Position numbers and translations under genes: made by a program
Assembly: GCF_052065355.1 (NCBI RefSeq)
Contig: NZ_JBQHUF010000014.1
Span: forward strand, 1-64,000
Direction of reading: 5' to 3'
DNA from: Flavonifractor sp052065355
GTDB lineage: Bacteria; Bacillota; Clostridia; Oscillospirales; Oscillospiraceae
Length of the DNA: 64,000 nt
Shown here: piece by piece, positions 15,093 through 23,285 of the stretch
Layout: each line of letters begins with the position of its first letter
Position numbering within the stretch: the first letter of the stretch is position 1
Notes under the pieces: model-generated
What the model was told of the DNA's origin: nothing
What the model saw: the letters and a program-made list of their open reading frames with translations, nothing else
Database searches by the model: none

Positions 15093-16925
15093 TTAAAACT
15101 CGTCCAGATTTAAATCAAAGGAGAAATTCTCCTCCGGGTCTTCCTCCCCCAGGGGAGAGCGATAGCTCCACAGCTCCTGCTGGCCTGCCTTGTCCTTGAA
15201 CCAGACGAGAAAAACAGGGCTGTTATCCCACTCCCGGACGTAAGAGATCAGGTCCTCCAGGCGGGCAGTCACCTCCCGGGCAGGCCAGTCCTGATCCACA
15301 TAGAGCGCCGCTCCCGGATAATGCAGGTCATAGGGATTGGCGAGGTGAGTGGGATCCGCAGACAGGAAGGGGAAATAAGAGGCGGCTTCCACTGCCTGCT
15401 CCGTCTCAAGGCCCCGCAGCAGATACTGGCAGGAGAGGGCAAAGGCCTCGCCCACGCTGCCGGTCCTGGTAGGCCAGTACTCACAGTCGGCAATGAGGAA
15501 GGCCACGCAGTCGTCCTCTGTGATGCTCCCATCCTCCGCTCGGGTCAGCTGGGCTAGGCGGATGGCAGAGCGGATGATCTTCTCATGGGCCGCGCCCAGA
15601 GTCTCGGCATAGTCAAAGTTCCCCATCTCCTCCGGTCCGTCCCAGTCGCACTCCACGATCTGGGCAAAGAAGGTACGGAGGAATTCCCAGCGGGAAAACA
15701 CCCGGGTACCCTGACTGTCCGTCAGCCCCAGTCGGAGCAGGAACTGGGGTGTCGGCTCCTCCCCGGAGGGCTCGTCCTGGAGGGCCAGATCCTTGAGGGC
15801 ATTCAGCCGGTCCATGGGCAGCTCCTCCAGATTGGCCGCCAGCCAGTCATACACCTCCGGGCAGACGCTCTGAAGGCAGAGCACGGCAAACAGGGCCACA
15901 TCCTCTTCCAGCTCGCTCATGGGAGATACATACCGCTTCATCCGGGCCAGCAGCAGGTAGGAGTTCACAAAACGCTTGATGGACCGGGGATTGTCCTTCC
16001 CCGCCGCCTTTAACAGCTTGGCAAAGTCCACCGCCATGGCCCGGTTCATGCCGTTCTCCGCCAGCATGGCCGCGATGTAGCGGTCCGTGTGGTCCAAGGA
16101 GCGGGGCATGTTGTACACGACCTGGATCATCTTTTCAAAAAAGTCTTTGCCCTTTTCGGCGTTCAGGGTCCCCTTGTACTTAATGGTCACACCGTTGACC
16201 ACCACATCATAGTCGATGGCCAGGAGAAATACACAGTTGGGGCAGTCCAGGAAGAGCTTGAGCACCTCCAGTATCTCAATGGCCCGGTCAGGAGGCAGCC
16301 GGTCCAGGTCGTCCAGAAACAGGACCAGACGGGGTTCCTCCCCATCCGTCCCGGCCAGGCCCTTCAGCCGCTCGTCGATAGCCACCTGAAAATTGTGCCT
16401 CAGTTCGCCGATGGCGTCCGCCTCTTCCCCGCTCTTTCCGCTGTACTCCCGCACAACGGTATCCAGGTGGGACTTCACATCAATGTCCGTGGTCTTTTTC
16501 ACGATGTCATTGGCAATGCCCAGAGAGAACTTGCCCAGGGTCCGCAGTCCCCGGCTCAGTTCCTCCAGCGCCCGGCTGCCCCGCTGGGAATCCTGAGGCA
16601 TCCCTTTCCTGAGCTCCCCAATGAGGGCGGTGAGCAGGCTCACCGCCAGCTGCTTTCCCATGCCGAACTGGCTGTACTGCCACACATTGAAGGCTAAAAA
16701 TCCACAGCGCTCCGCCGCCTGGGGATCTACCTCCCGGGCAGCGTCCATGACCATGTTGACAAAGCTGGTCTTGCCGCTGCCCCAGGCGCCCTGGATGGCA
16801 ACCGCCATAGGCGTCTCACAGTGCAGGATAAAATCCGCGAACCCCTTGATCTGGGCGTCCACAGAAAGCTTGTCCTGCTCCAGCCGTTCTACCGGGCTGT
16901 CGATTTTTCCCAGCCGCATCTCCAC
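15093..16925 (-). CDS. KAP-family P-loop NTPase
   Basis: This 610-residue protein has the Walker A motif GAWGSGKTS at 46-54, Walker B LVLFLDDLDR at about 200-209 and the KAP-typical EKMIQVVYNMP near 264-274, followed by NPRSIKRFVNSY. Many KAP NTPases have membrane helices inserted between Walker A and B; none is seen here, so this one looks cytosolic. The C-terminal half is of unknown function. Family members include the phage-exclusion protein PifA, but their biochemical role is largely open. The start is a GTG at 16925, with an ATG two codons in as an alternative. It follows the anti-sigma gene by 37 bases with no terminator between them. Confidence 0.85.
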   Translation of the reverse strand: MEMRLGKIDSPVERLEQDKLSVDAQIKGFADFILHCETPMAVAIQGAWGSGKTSFVNMVMDAAREVDPQAAERCGFLAFNVWQYSQFGMGKQLAVSLLTALIGELRKGMPQDSQRGSRALEELSRGLRTLGKFSLGIANDIVKKTTDIDVKSHLDTVVREYSGKSGEEADAIGELRHNFQVAIDERLKGLAGTDGEEPRLVLFLDDLDRLPPDRAIEILEVLKLFLDCPNCVFLLAIDYDVVVNGVTIKYKGTLNAEKGKDFFEKMIQVVYNMPRSLDHTDRYIAAMLAENGMNRAMAVDFAKLLKAAGKDNPRSIKRFVNSYLLLARMKRYVSPMSELEEDVALFAVLCLQSVCPEVYDWLAANLEELPMDRLNALKDLALQDEPSGEEPTPQFLLRLGLTDSQGTRVFSRWEFLRTFFAQIVECDWDGPEEMGNFDYAETLGAAHEKIIRSAIRLAQLTRAEDGSITEDDCVAFLIADCEYWPTRTGSVGEAFALSCQYLLRGLETEQAVEAASYFPFLSADPTHLANPYDLHYPGAALYVDQDWPAREVTARLEDLISYVREWDNSPVFLVWFKDKAGQQELWSYRSPLGEEDPEENFSFDLNLDEF

Positions 16926-16962
16926 ACCATTCCTCTCCGTCTCTCACAGGCCCGCTTCGGGA

Positions 16963-18258
16963 TCAGTCATCCCGGTCCCGCTCGCTTTTCAGCACTGAGC
17001 CGGTAAAGGCGTCGATCTCATATTCGTACTCATAGCCGCCCGCCTTGAACTCCACCTTGTAGTGGGGCTGGTCGTCATCCAGCTCGTCGTCCACTTCCAG
17101 CTCGTATGCCTGGGACTGCGTTACCCCGGCGCTGGACAGAGCGGCGTCCCGGGCGGCCTCCCGGCCGATTACACCGGAGGTGCCCCCGCCGGTATTCCCC
17201 TGGCCACCCGTATTCTGGCCGCCGGAGGGGACATTCCACTCCGCCCCCTCCTTCTCCATTTTCAGGATCTCACCGGTGGACGCGTCCACATCGTACTCAT
17301 ATTCCACACCGTTGGCAAAGAACTCCATCTCATATACCATCCGGCCGTCCTCGTAGTCGTAGTCGGCCTCCTTCCAGGTCACCGAGGCGGCATCCAGACC
17401 CGCATGGGTCAGCGCCGCGCTCTGAGCGGCCTCCAGGCCGATATAGCCGCTCTGGCTGGCGGTGCCGGTTGAGGTGATGGCGTTCTGGTCCGCCACGGTC
17501 TCCCCCGCCTGGCTGGGCTGATCCTGTACCACGGTGGAATTGACCAGCAGATTGAGCTCATTGATGGACAGACCGGCCAGAGACTCAAAGGTCAGGTGGG
17601 TGCTGTTTTCCACCAGGCTCTGGATCAGAGCCGCCTTGCCCATGGAGATGCCGTATTCCTCCGCCTTCTGCCGCAGGGCGTCATCGCCGGAAAAGCTCTG
17701 GGACAGGATCGCCCCGTTGATAGAGGCCGACTCCAGCACCTGGGAGATCTCACCGGTCAGCTTCTCCTCCAGGGCTGCGCCCCGGTCGGCGTTGCTGTCC
17801 TCCACAGACACCAGCACCGAATTGGCCAGTTCGTCCACATAGCCGTGCTTGAGCAGGGAGCCTACAATGGCGTTGATAGCCACATTCAGATCGGTGCCCC
17901 GCAGGTCCATGCCGTCCAGGATCTCCCCGGCATCATCGTTGATGGGCTGGGCGGAGAGCACCTTTTCCGCTCCGTTCACTTCCAAAAGTACGCTGGGATT
18001 CACGTCCAGGGAGACCAGAGACGCCACCGCCGACGCCTTCTGATACCGTACACCCATAACGCCCCCGGCGATCACCAGCAGCAGACAGGCCGCCGCCAGC
18101 CAGGGCGCTGCCCGGCGCATGGGCCGCTTCCGCTTGGGCATGGGGATCACGTCCCCGCTGTGCTGGGGACCGCAGCGGGCCCGGACAGCCTCCAGGTCGT
18201 CAGGAGCCGCATGCTCCAGCGCCGTGCGCAGGCGGCGTTCCACATCCCGCTCGTTCAT
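16963..18258 (-). CDS. RsgI-like transmembrane anti-sigma factor with two PepSY domains
   Basis: The 431-residue protein has a cytoplasmic N-terminal part (1-48), one membrane helix (about 50-71) and an extracellular part. The latter begins with SLVSLDVNPSV, the RsgI-type segment; the Asn87-Pro88 bond matches the site where RsgI proteins are reported to cleave themselves. After a helical region come two PepSY domains (about 272-337 and 363-427) joined by a Gly/Asn/Thr-rich linker. It overlaps the sigma-factor gene by ATGA, the classic sigma/anti-sigma pair. Where clostridial RsgI proteins often carry carbohydrate-binding modules, this one carries PepSY, so its signal is probably different. 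Confidence 0.85.
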   Translation of the reverse strand: MNERDVERRLRTALEHAAPDDLEAVRARCGPQHSGDVIPMPKRKRPMRRAAPWLAAACLLLVIAGGVMGVRYQKASAVASLVSLDVNPSVLLEVNGAEKVLSAQPINDDAGEILDGMDLRGTDLNVAINAIVGSLLKHGYVDELANSVLVSVEDSNADRGAALEEKLTGEISQVLESASINGAILSQSFSGDDALRQKAEEYGISMGKAALIQSLVENSTHLTFESLAGLSINELNLLVNSTVVQDQPSQAGETVADQNAITSTGTASQSGYIGLEAAQSAALTHAGLDAASVTWKEADYDYEDGRMVYEMEFFANGVEYEYDVDASTGEILKMEKEGAEWNVPSGGQNTGGQGNTGGGTSGVIGREAARDAALSSAGVTQSQAYELEVDDELDDDQPHYKVEFKAGGYEYEYEIDAFTGSVLKSERDRDD

Positions 18259-18836
18259 TTCGTCTCCCCCCCTTCCAGTATATTTTTTAATTTTTGCAGC
18301 GCCCGGCGGTACTTGGACAGTACCGTTGCCAGAGGCATTTCCAGCAGCTCCGCGATCTCCCGATGCTTCCAGCCGGTCACCGCGTGGAGGATCACCACCC
18401 GCCGCTCCTCGTCAGACAGGCCGGACAGAGCAGACTGGAGGACCTGACGATCCTCCGTCGTCACCAGCGGATTGTCCGCCGCCAGCCGGTCCCACTCCTC
18501 CGGCTCCATGTCCTGGGTCTTTCCCCGCTCCCGCAGCTTCATCAGCGACAGATTCCGGGCCACCGCCAGGATCCACGCCAGAGGCGTGCCCTGGGGCCGG
18601 TAGCGGGGCGCGTTCTCCCAGATGCGCACAAAGGTATCCTGGGTCACATCTTCGGCGTCATGGGCATGCTTCAGATAGGACAGCGCCAAACCGTAGACGG
18701 CGGCTCTTGCCCTGTGATACAGTTCCCCCAGGGCTTCCTGATCGCCCTGAGCCAATTTGAGCAGCAATGGCTCCAGCAGTTCCGGCGCGGTAACGCCCCG
18801 GCTCTCCTCCGCCATGGTCTCCAATAAGATCAGCAT
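18255..18836 (-). CDS. ECF-type RNA polymerase sigma factor
   Basis: This 193-residue protein has only sigma regions 2 (about 25-95, with DAEDVTQDTFVRIWEN) and 4 (about 125-185, with HREIAELLEMPLATVLSKYRRAL). ATG 18836 is chosen because GGGGAG lies 7 bases upstream; a GTG five codons earlier has poorer spacing. A sigma-A type promoter lies at 18911-18939. The partner anti-sigma starts inside its stop codon. The target promoters are not evident in this window. Confidence 0.9.
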   Translation of the reverse strand: MLILLETMAEESRGVTAPELLEPLLLKLAQGDQEALGELYHRARAAVYGLALSYLKHAHDAEDVTQDTFVRIWENAPRYRPQGTPLAWILAVARNLSLMKLRERGKTQDMEPEEWDRLAADNPLVTTEDRQVLQSALSGLSDEERRVVILHAVTGWKHREIAELLEMPLATVLSKYRRALQKLKNILEGGETK

Positions 18837-18910
18837 AGTTCCGCTCCCCACTTCTCTCCGTCTGTATAATGCACGGAAGGCGCTTTTTATTGCAGCGCAG
18901 ATTCTTTTTT

Positions 18911-18939
18911 ATTATAACTTTCTCAGCCTTCGCCGTAAA
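18911..18939 (-). promoter_or_regulatory. promoter of the sigma/anti-sigma/KAP operon
   Basis: Minus strand: TTTACG (18939-18934), 17 bases, TATAAT (18916-18911). Confidence 0.7.
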
Positions 18940-19018
18940 GTCCCATCCACGTTCTTCCAAGCCTGTTTTCGCATAGAATCGGGACATCCATGCATATCCT
19001 ATTCCCGGGTGATGGCAT

Positions 19019-19492
19019 ATGAAATCAAACGCATGGAAAACCTACGCGCTCTGGATCCTGGGCACGGAGGCCGTAGGCGGCCTGTCCGGCTGGCTGACCC
19101 GGAAGGGTGCGGACCTTTATTCCCGCACGGTTTCCAAGCCCCCTCTCTCGCCGCCCAGTGTGGTCTTTCCCGTGGTGTGGAGCGCTCTCTTCGCCCTGAT
19201 GGGCATCGGCGCAGCCCGGGTCTGGCTGGCTCCGCCCTCGCCGGAGCGTTCCCGGGGGCTGGTGCTCTTCGGCACACAGCTGGCCTTCAACTTCTTCTGG
19301 AGCATCATCTTCTTCAACGCGCAGGCCTACGGCCTGGCTCTGATCTGGCTGGCCATCCTGTGGGCGCTCATCCTGCGGATGCTGCTTACGTTCCGCAAGG
19401 TAGACAAATGGGCCGCCTGGCTCCAGGTGCCCTATCTGCTGTGGGTGAGCTTCGCCGCTTATCTCAATTTCGGTGTCTGGGCGCTGAACTAA
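19019..19492 (+). CDS. TspO/MBR family membrane protein
   Basis: This 157-residue protein has five hydrophobic helices and the Trp/aromatic-rich pattern of TspO (SKPPLSPPSVVFPVVWSALFALMG, FNFFWSIIFFN, WLQVPYLLWVSFAAYLNF; the first is shown only as its pattern start SKPPLSPP). TspO proteins bind porphyrins and related ligands; the bacterial role is regulatory or degradative and not settled. The start ATG at 19019 has only a weak GGGTGATGG upstream. The gene is alone on the plus strand, divergent from the sigma operon, and shares a terminator hairpin at 19491-19520 with the convergent CoA-transferase. Confidence 0.9.
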   Translation: MKSNAWKTYALWILGTEAVGGLSGWLTRKGADLYSRTVSKPPLSPPSVVFPVVWSALFALMGIGAARVWLAPPSPERSRGLVLFGTQLAFNFFWSIIFFNAQAYGLALIWLAILWALILRMLLTFRKVDKWAAWLQVPYLLWVSFAAYLNFGVWALN

Positions 19493-19520
19493 AAAAGGGG
19501 GACCTGCACAGGTCCCCCTT
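19491..19520. terminator. bidirectional terminator between tspO and the CoA-transferase
   Basis: GGGGGACCTG (19497-19506) pairs with CAGGTCCCCC (19509-19518). Six A's precede it, so on the minus strand it ends in a T-run; the plus side has only a short T/C tail. Confidence 0.85.
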
Positions 19521-19522
19521 CC

Positions 19523-20836
19523 TCAAATCAGAATATTCCGCTTTTTGGCCTCATACCGCAGCTCGTCCCGGAATTTGGGGTGGGCAATGGCGATCAGGCT
19601 CTCTGTCCGCTGCCGCAGGGTTCTGCCTCGCAGCCGGGCGATTCCGTACTCGGTCACGATGTTGTCCACATCGTTCTTTCCTGTGGTCACGATGGCTCCC
19701 GGCGTCAGGGTGGATGTGATACGGCTTACCGTTCCCCCCTTGGCTGTGGAGGGGAATGCAATAAAGCTCTGCCCGCCGGGAGAGAGCACCGCGCCCCGGA
19801 CGTAGTCTACCTGCCCGCCGGTGCCCGACACCGGATTGGTCCCAATGGATTCCGCGCACACCTGGCCGAAGAAGTCCACCTCCAGCGCCGCGTTTACCGA
19901 CACGAAGTCGGGATGCCTGGCAATCACCGCAGGGTCGTTGACGTACTCTACCGGCAGCATCTCAATGGCCTGGTTGTGGTCGATGTAATCGTAGATCCGC
20001 TGAGACCCAAAGGCAAAGGTGGCCACCGACCGCCCCCGGTGAATGGGCTTGCGGCTGTTGTCCACCGCTCCGCACTGGATCAGTTCCACCATACTGTCGG
20101 TAAACATCTCTGTGTGGATACCCAGGTTTCGTTTCTCCCGCAGCGCCAAACCCACTGCGTCGGGGATCGCTCCGATCCCCAACTGAAGGGTGGAGCCATC
20201 CCGCACCTCATTGGCGATCAGCTCACCAATCTTCAAACTCACTTCGTCCAGCTCAGCGGGTTTCAGGGTCGGCAGCGGCATGTGGTTTTCACACAGCGCC
20301 GTCACCTGAGAAACGTGGATGACAGGGGCACTGAATGAGTAAGGGACATGCTCATTTACCTCCAACAGCAGCACATCCGCCTTATCGATCATCGTCTGAG
20401 TGGCAGATGACAACGTACCCAGGCTGAAATAGCCGTTACGATCCATCGGCGACACCGCAGCGCAGAATACGTCTACCTCTCTGTTTTCCCGGATGATCCG
20501 AGGAAAGTCCCGGTAATATCCAGGCAGGATGTCACACCGGCCCTCTTTGGCAGCCTTCCGGGCACCGGAACCGCAGAACAGAGATATTCCCTGCAATCCC
20601 TCCGGAGCGTCCGGTTCAAAGCAGGCCATGGGATAGATGTCCATCATGCTGCTCAGCGTCACCCCGGACATCTGGCCCTGACGGGCTCGCTGGCCGATCG
20701 CTTCTATAATGGCCTTGGGCTGAGACAGGGCAATATCCATAAAAATGTGCTGCCCGTCTTTGATACAGGCCGCCACTCCCTCGGGAGTTGCCAGCTTTTC
20801 CTGATACAATACTTGATTTTTCGTCGTCATATCCAT
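19523..20836 (-). CDS. acetyl-CoA hydrolase/CoA-transferase family protein
   Basis: This 437-residue protein belongs to the family of butyryl-CoA:acetate and 4-hydroxybutyrate CoA-transferases. GIHTEMFTDS holds the conserved Glu that forms the glutamyl-CoA intermediate, and SGTGGQVDYVRGA is the CoA-binding glycine loop. Full length, no signal. The substrate cannot be assigned from sequence; in anaerobic gut Firmicutes such enzymes often serve butyrate or succinate/4-hydroxybutyrate fermentation. ATG 20836 is followed by a second in-frame ATG two codons later and neither has a strong ribosome site. No fermentation genes are adjacent, so context does not help. Confidence 0.88.
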   Translation of the reverse strand: MDMTTKNQVLYQEKLATPEGVAACIKDGQHIFMDIALSQPKAIIEAIGQRARQGQMSGVTLSSMMDIYPMACFEPDAPEGLQGISLFCGSGARKAAKEGRCDILPGYYRDFPRIIRENREVDVFCAAVSPMDRNGYFSLGTLSSATQTMIDKADVLLLEVNEHVPYSFSAPVIHVSQVTALCENHMPLPTLKPAELDEVSLKIGELIANEVRDGSTLQLGIGAIPDAVGLALREKRNLGIHTEMFTDSMVELIQCGAVDNSRKPIHRGRSVATFAFGSQRIYDYIDHNQAIEMLPVEYVNDPAVIARHPDFVSVNAALEVDFFGQVCAESIGTNPVSGTGGQVDYVRGAVLSPGGQSFIAFPSTAKGGTVSRITSTLTPGAIVTTGKNDVDNIVTEYGIARLRGRTLRQRTESLIAIAHPKFRDELRYEAKKRNILI

Positions 20837-20958
20837 TATTTTACTGCATTACCTCACTGTTTCTGTAACTTTTCTTCCCTTTTCGCATACTTTCCCAATA
20901 TACCACACCACGTCTCAGATTTCCAGACGAAAAGCGTTAAATTTTTTTGTTCTTTTCA

Positions 20959-20987
20959 TTGACAACCGGATAAATCTATTGTATAAT
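20959..20987 (+). promoter_or_regulatory. consensus promoter of the tRNA-Ser pair
   Basis: TTGACA (20959-20964), 17 bases, TATAAT (20982-20987), perfect hexamers, 31 bases before the first tRNA. Confidence 0.95.
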
Positions 20988-21017
20988 TTCTTTTGCATTT
21001 GGCCGGAGCCCGGACGT

Positions 21018-21105
21018 GGAGAGATGTCCGAGTGGTTGAAGGAACCGGTCTTGAAAACCGGCGATGTGCAAGCATCCGTGGGTTCGAATCCCACTCTCTC
21101 CGCCA
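21018..21105 (+). tRNA. tRNA-Ser(UGA)
   Basis: An 88-base cloverleaf. The acceptor stem GGAGAGA (21018-21024) pairs with TCTCTCC (21095-21101). The anticodon loop CTTGAAA gives TGA at 21052-21054. It has the long variable arm of class II serine tRNAs, and CCA is encoded at 21103-21105. Confidence 0.97.
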
Positions 21106-21142
21106 TTTTTATATTTCAGTGATTCGGCGGCGTATTCTGTAT

Positions 21143-21233
21143 GCAGAAGTACCCAAGTGGCCGAAGGGGCTCCCCTGCTAAGGGAGTAGGCGGGTTAAAC
21201 CGTGCGAGGGTTCAAATCCCTCCTTCTGCGCCA
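21143..21233 (+). tRNA. tRNA-Ser(GCU)
   Basis: A 91-base class II tRNA. The acceptor stem GCAGAAG (21143-21149) pairs with CTTCTGC (21223-21229). The loop CTGCTAA gives anticodon GCT, a long variable arm is present and CCA is encoded. It is 37 bases after the first tRNA-Ser and shares its promoter. Confidence 0.97.
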
Positions 21234-21274
21234 ATCAGGAGCAAGCGTTTTTAACGCTTGCTCCTGATTTTTTT
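21234..21274 (+). terminator. terminator of the tRNA-Ser transcript
   Basis: A perfect 16-bp stem (21234-21249 with 21253-21268) followed by seven T's. It begins immediately after the CCA end of the second tRNA. Confidence 0.97.
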
Positions 21275-21276
21275 AT

Positions 21277-21972
21277 CTATGTTCGGCTCTCCATAGCTGT
21301 TTCCAGCTTTTTTAGCGCTTTCTTTTCAATGCGGGATACATAGCTGCGCGAAATACCGCACTGGGTGGCGATCTCCCGCTGGGTCAGCGGCGTATCCCCA
21401 TTCAGTCCGTAACGCAGCGTGATGATCATGGCCTCCCGAGGATCCAGGCAGTTCTTCACACAGCGGCGGACCTTTACACAGGAGTCCCTTGCATCCAACT
21501 CCTCCAGCATATTGTCGTCCACGCTGATAGTATCCATCAGGGACAGTGAGCTGCCGTCCCCGTCTCCGTCGATGGAATCGGACAGAGAGAGCTCTCCCTG
21601 GTTTTTTCGCTGAGCCCGAAAATACATCAGAATCTCATTTTCAATGCATCTGGAGGCGTAGGTGGCAAGCCGCACCTTCTTATCCGGCCGAAATGTACTG
21701 ATTCCTTTGATCAGGCCGATGGTCCCGATGGAGATCAAATCGTCCTGATCCCCGTTGGGGGTATAATACTTTTTAATAATGTGCGCCACCAGACGCAGGT
21801 TATGCTCGATCAGCTTGTTGCGGGCCTCCAGATCTCCCTGGGCGGCCAATTCCAGGTACTGCCGCTCCTCCTCCGCCTTCAGGGGCCGCGGAAAAGAACT
21901 GGCCGCCCCGCCGGAAAGCCGCAGGGTAAAAAACAGATGATTGAGTGTCAGCAGGATCCAGGCTGGAAACAT
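21277..21972 (-). CDS. sigK: sporulation sigma factor sigma-K
   Basis: This 231-residue sigma-70 protein has region 2 (EHNLRLVAHIIKKYY and DLISIGTIGLIKGISTF) and region 4 (TQREIATQCGISRSYVSRIEKKAL). The N-terminus begins with a hydrophobic stretch (MFPAWILLTLNHLFFTL), matching the membrane-binding pro-sequence of pro-sigma-K. Sigma-K drives late mother-cell genes in spore formation. The gene is continuous, with no skin-type interruption. AGGAGG lies 8 bases before the ATG, and a sequence resembling a sigma-E promoter lies at 21993-22022. It indicates that the organism can sporulate or descends from one that could. Confidence 0.92.
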   Translation of the reverse strand: MFPAWILLTLNHLFFTLRLSGGAASSFPRPLKAEEERQYLELAAQGDLEARNKLIEHNLRLVAHIIKKYYTPNGDQDDLISIGTIGLIKGISTFRPDKKVRLATYASRCIENEILMYFRAQRKNQGELSLSDSIDGDGDGSSLSLMDTISVDDNMLEELDARDSCVKVRRCVKNCLDPREAMIITLRYGLNGDTPLTQREIATQCGISRSYVSRIEKKALKKLETAMESRT

Positions 21973-21992
21973 AGGTCACACCTCCTGGTCCC

Positions 21993-22022
21993 ACTGTATT
22001 CCGACACGGTTTGTCCTTATAC
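21993..22022 (-). promoter_or_regulatory. possible sigma-E type promoter of sigK
   Basis: On the minus strand GTATAAGG (22022-22015) and GAATACAGT (22001-21993) lie 13 bases apart. This resembles the ATA and CATACAnT elements of sigma-E promoters, with spacing one base short of usual. Sigma-E control of sigK is the known Bacillus arrangement. Confidence 0.35.
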
Positions 22023-22040
22023 GGCGAGGACTCTCCCGAC

Positions 22041-23189
22041 CTATTGTTGGGTCAGTGCGTGTATCAGCTCCTGCTGGCCCACACCCCAGAAGTGGTCCTG
22101 TGAGATCTCCTCTTCCGTCCGGGCAAAATACCGCCATTGGCTCTCGTCTGCGCGTCCGGCGTCCCAGGTGGTGTCAAAGTAGCGGTACGCTCCGTCTATC
22201 AGAGCGCAATTCCACATATGCTCCTCCCCCGCTCCGGTGCCGGTAACGTTCCAGCAGGGAATGCCCGCTTCTTCGCAGAGCATACGAAACGCCCAGGAAA
22301 AACCGCCGCAGATAGCCGTGCCGTTCTGTAACGGTCCAAAGGCCGTTCTGGACTCATAGGGCATAGTATCCGGGGCCTGATAATACCGGTAGTCATACGT
22401 GGTGTTTTCCACAATAAAGCCGTAAATGGCTCGAAGCTTTTCTTCGTCGTCCATCGTATCGGTCAAAATTTTCTCCGCGGTCTCTTTCGCCAGGCGCTGG
22501 ACCTCCTGCACCGCTTCGAGGTTTTGTTCCATCGTCTCAGAAACGCCCGGAGACGCACAGATTGCCGTGGCGTCGCTGTTGAGTGTATACACCACATAAC
22601 TATATCCCGCCTGCTGCAGGGCACGCTGCATGTCGTCCACCAGCAGTTCCGGGTCCCGGATCACGATGGGGATCTCTTCGGCCCCCAGCGCATTATCCGC
22701 CGCAGCCACCAGCTCCGCCAGGTTGTGGATTTCCACCGCTCCTTCCGGCACACCGTCCGGATATCCCAGCTTATAGGGCATATAGGAGATTTTACAGACC
22801 GTTCCCTCCGCACCGTCCGCACATTCCAGGGCGTAGGCATATTTCAGCTCCGGACGGACGCTCAGCACCTGATTGGAGGCGTTCTGCAGCAGTATGGAAC
22901 GGTCCTGAAGGGACAAGTCCTCCTGGGCAAAGCGGAAGGTCAGCTCCTGTACCAGCCCCTCATAGGCCTGCTCCAGGATCTTGGCCGCATCCTCCTGCGT
23001 GTCCACCGGATAGACCTCATCCATGGGATCCGGAGGGGTTGGGGTCTCGCTTTGAATGGGAGACGGGGATGGGGTCACAAGACTGGGGCTGCTGGTATCC
23101 TCAGCGCCGGGCTGAGCCTGCGAACAGCCGCTGAGGCACATCGCAGACAGAATCGCCAGGGCAGCGGCGGTCTTACCTATTCTTCTCAT
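22041..23189 (-). CDS. transglutaminase-like domain lipoprotein
   Basis: The 382-residue protein has a lipoprotein signal with the lipobox LSGC, followed by a Ser/Thr/Pro-rich linker, so it should be anchored outside the membrane. The C-terminal half is a transglutaminase/protease-like domain: the nucleophile in GTAICGGFSWAF, His in EEHMWNCALI and Asp in YFDTTWD form the expected Cys-His-Asp triad. The middle region is of unknown type. ATG 23189 is chosen because AGGAGG lies just upstream and the signal peptide then starts correctly; an extension to 23249 would put 20 residues before it. It follows the MerR gene on the same strand. Role unknown; cell-surface proteolysis or cross-linking is possible. 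Confidence 0.85.
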   Translation of the reverse strand: MRRIGKTAAALAILSAMCLSGCSQAQPGAEDTSSPSLVTPSPSPIQSETPTPPDPMDEVYPVDTQEDAAKILEQAYEGLVQELTFRFAQEDLSLQDRSILLQNASNQVLSVRPELKYAYALECADGAEGTVCKISYMPYKLGYPDGVPEGAVEIHNLAELVAAADNALGAEEIPIVIRDPELLVDDMQRALQQAGYSYVVYTLNSDATAICASPGVSETMEQNLEAVQEVQRLAKETAEKILTDTMDDEEKLRAIYGFIVENTTYDYRYYQAPDTMPYESRTAFGPLQNGTAICGGFSWAFRMLCEEAGIPCWNVTGTGAGEEHMWNCALIDGAYRYFDTTWDAGRADESQWRYFARTEEEISQDHFWGVGQQELIHALTQQ

Positions 23190-23285
23190 GTGCGTTTCCT
23201 CCTGCCAAGCATTGCATCCGACGGGAAACCCGTCATGCCATAGACGCACCGCCGCTGTAAAAAGTTGCCTGAAGAAACCGGGCTT

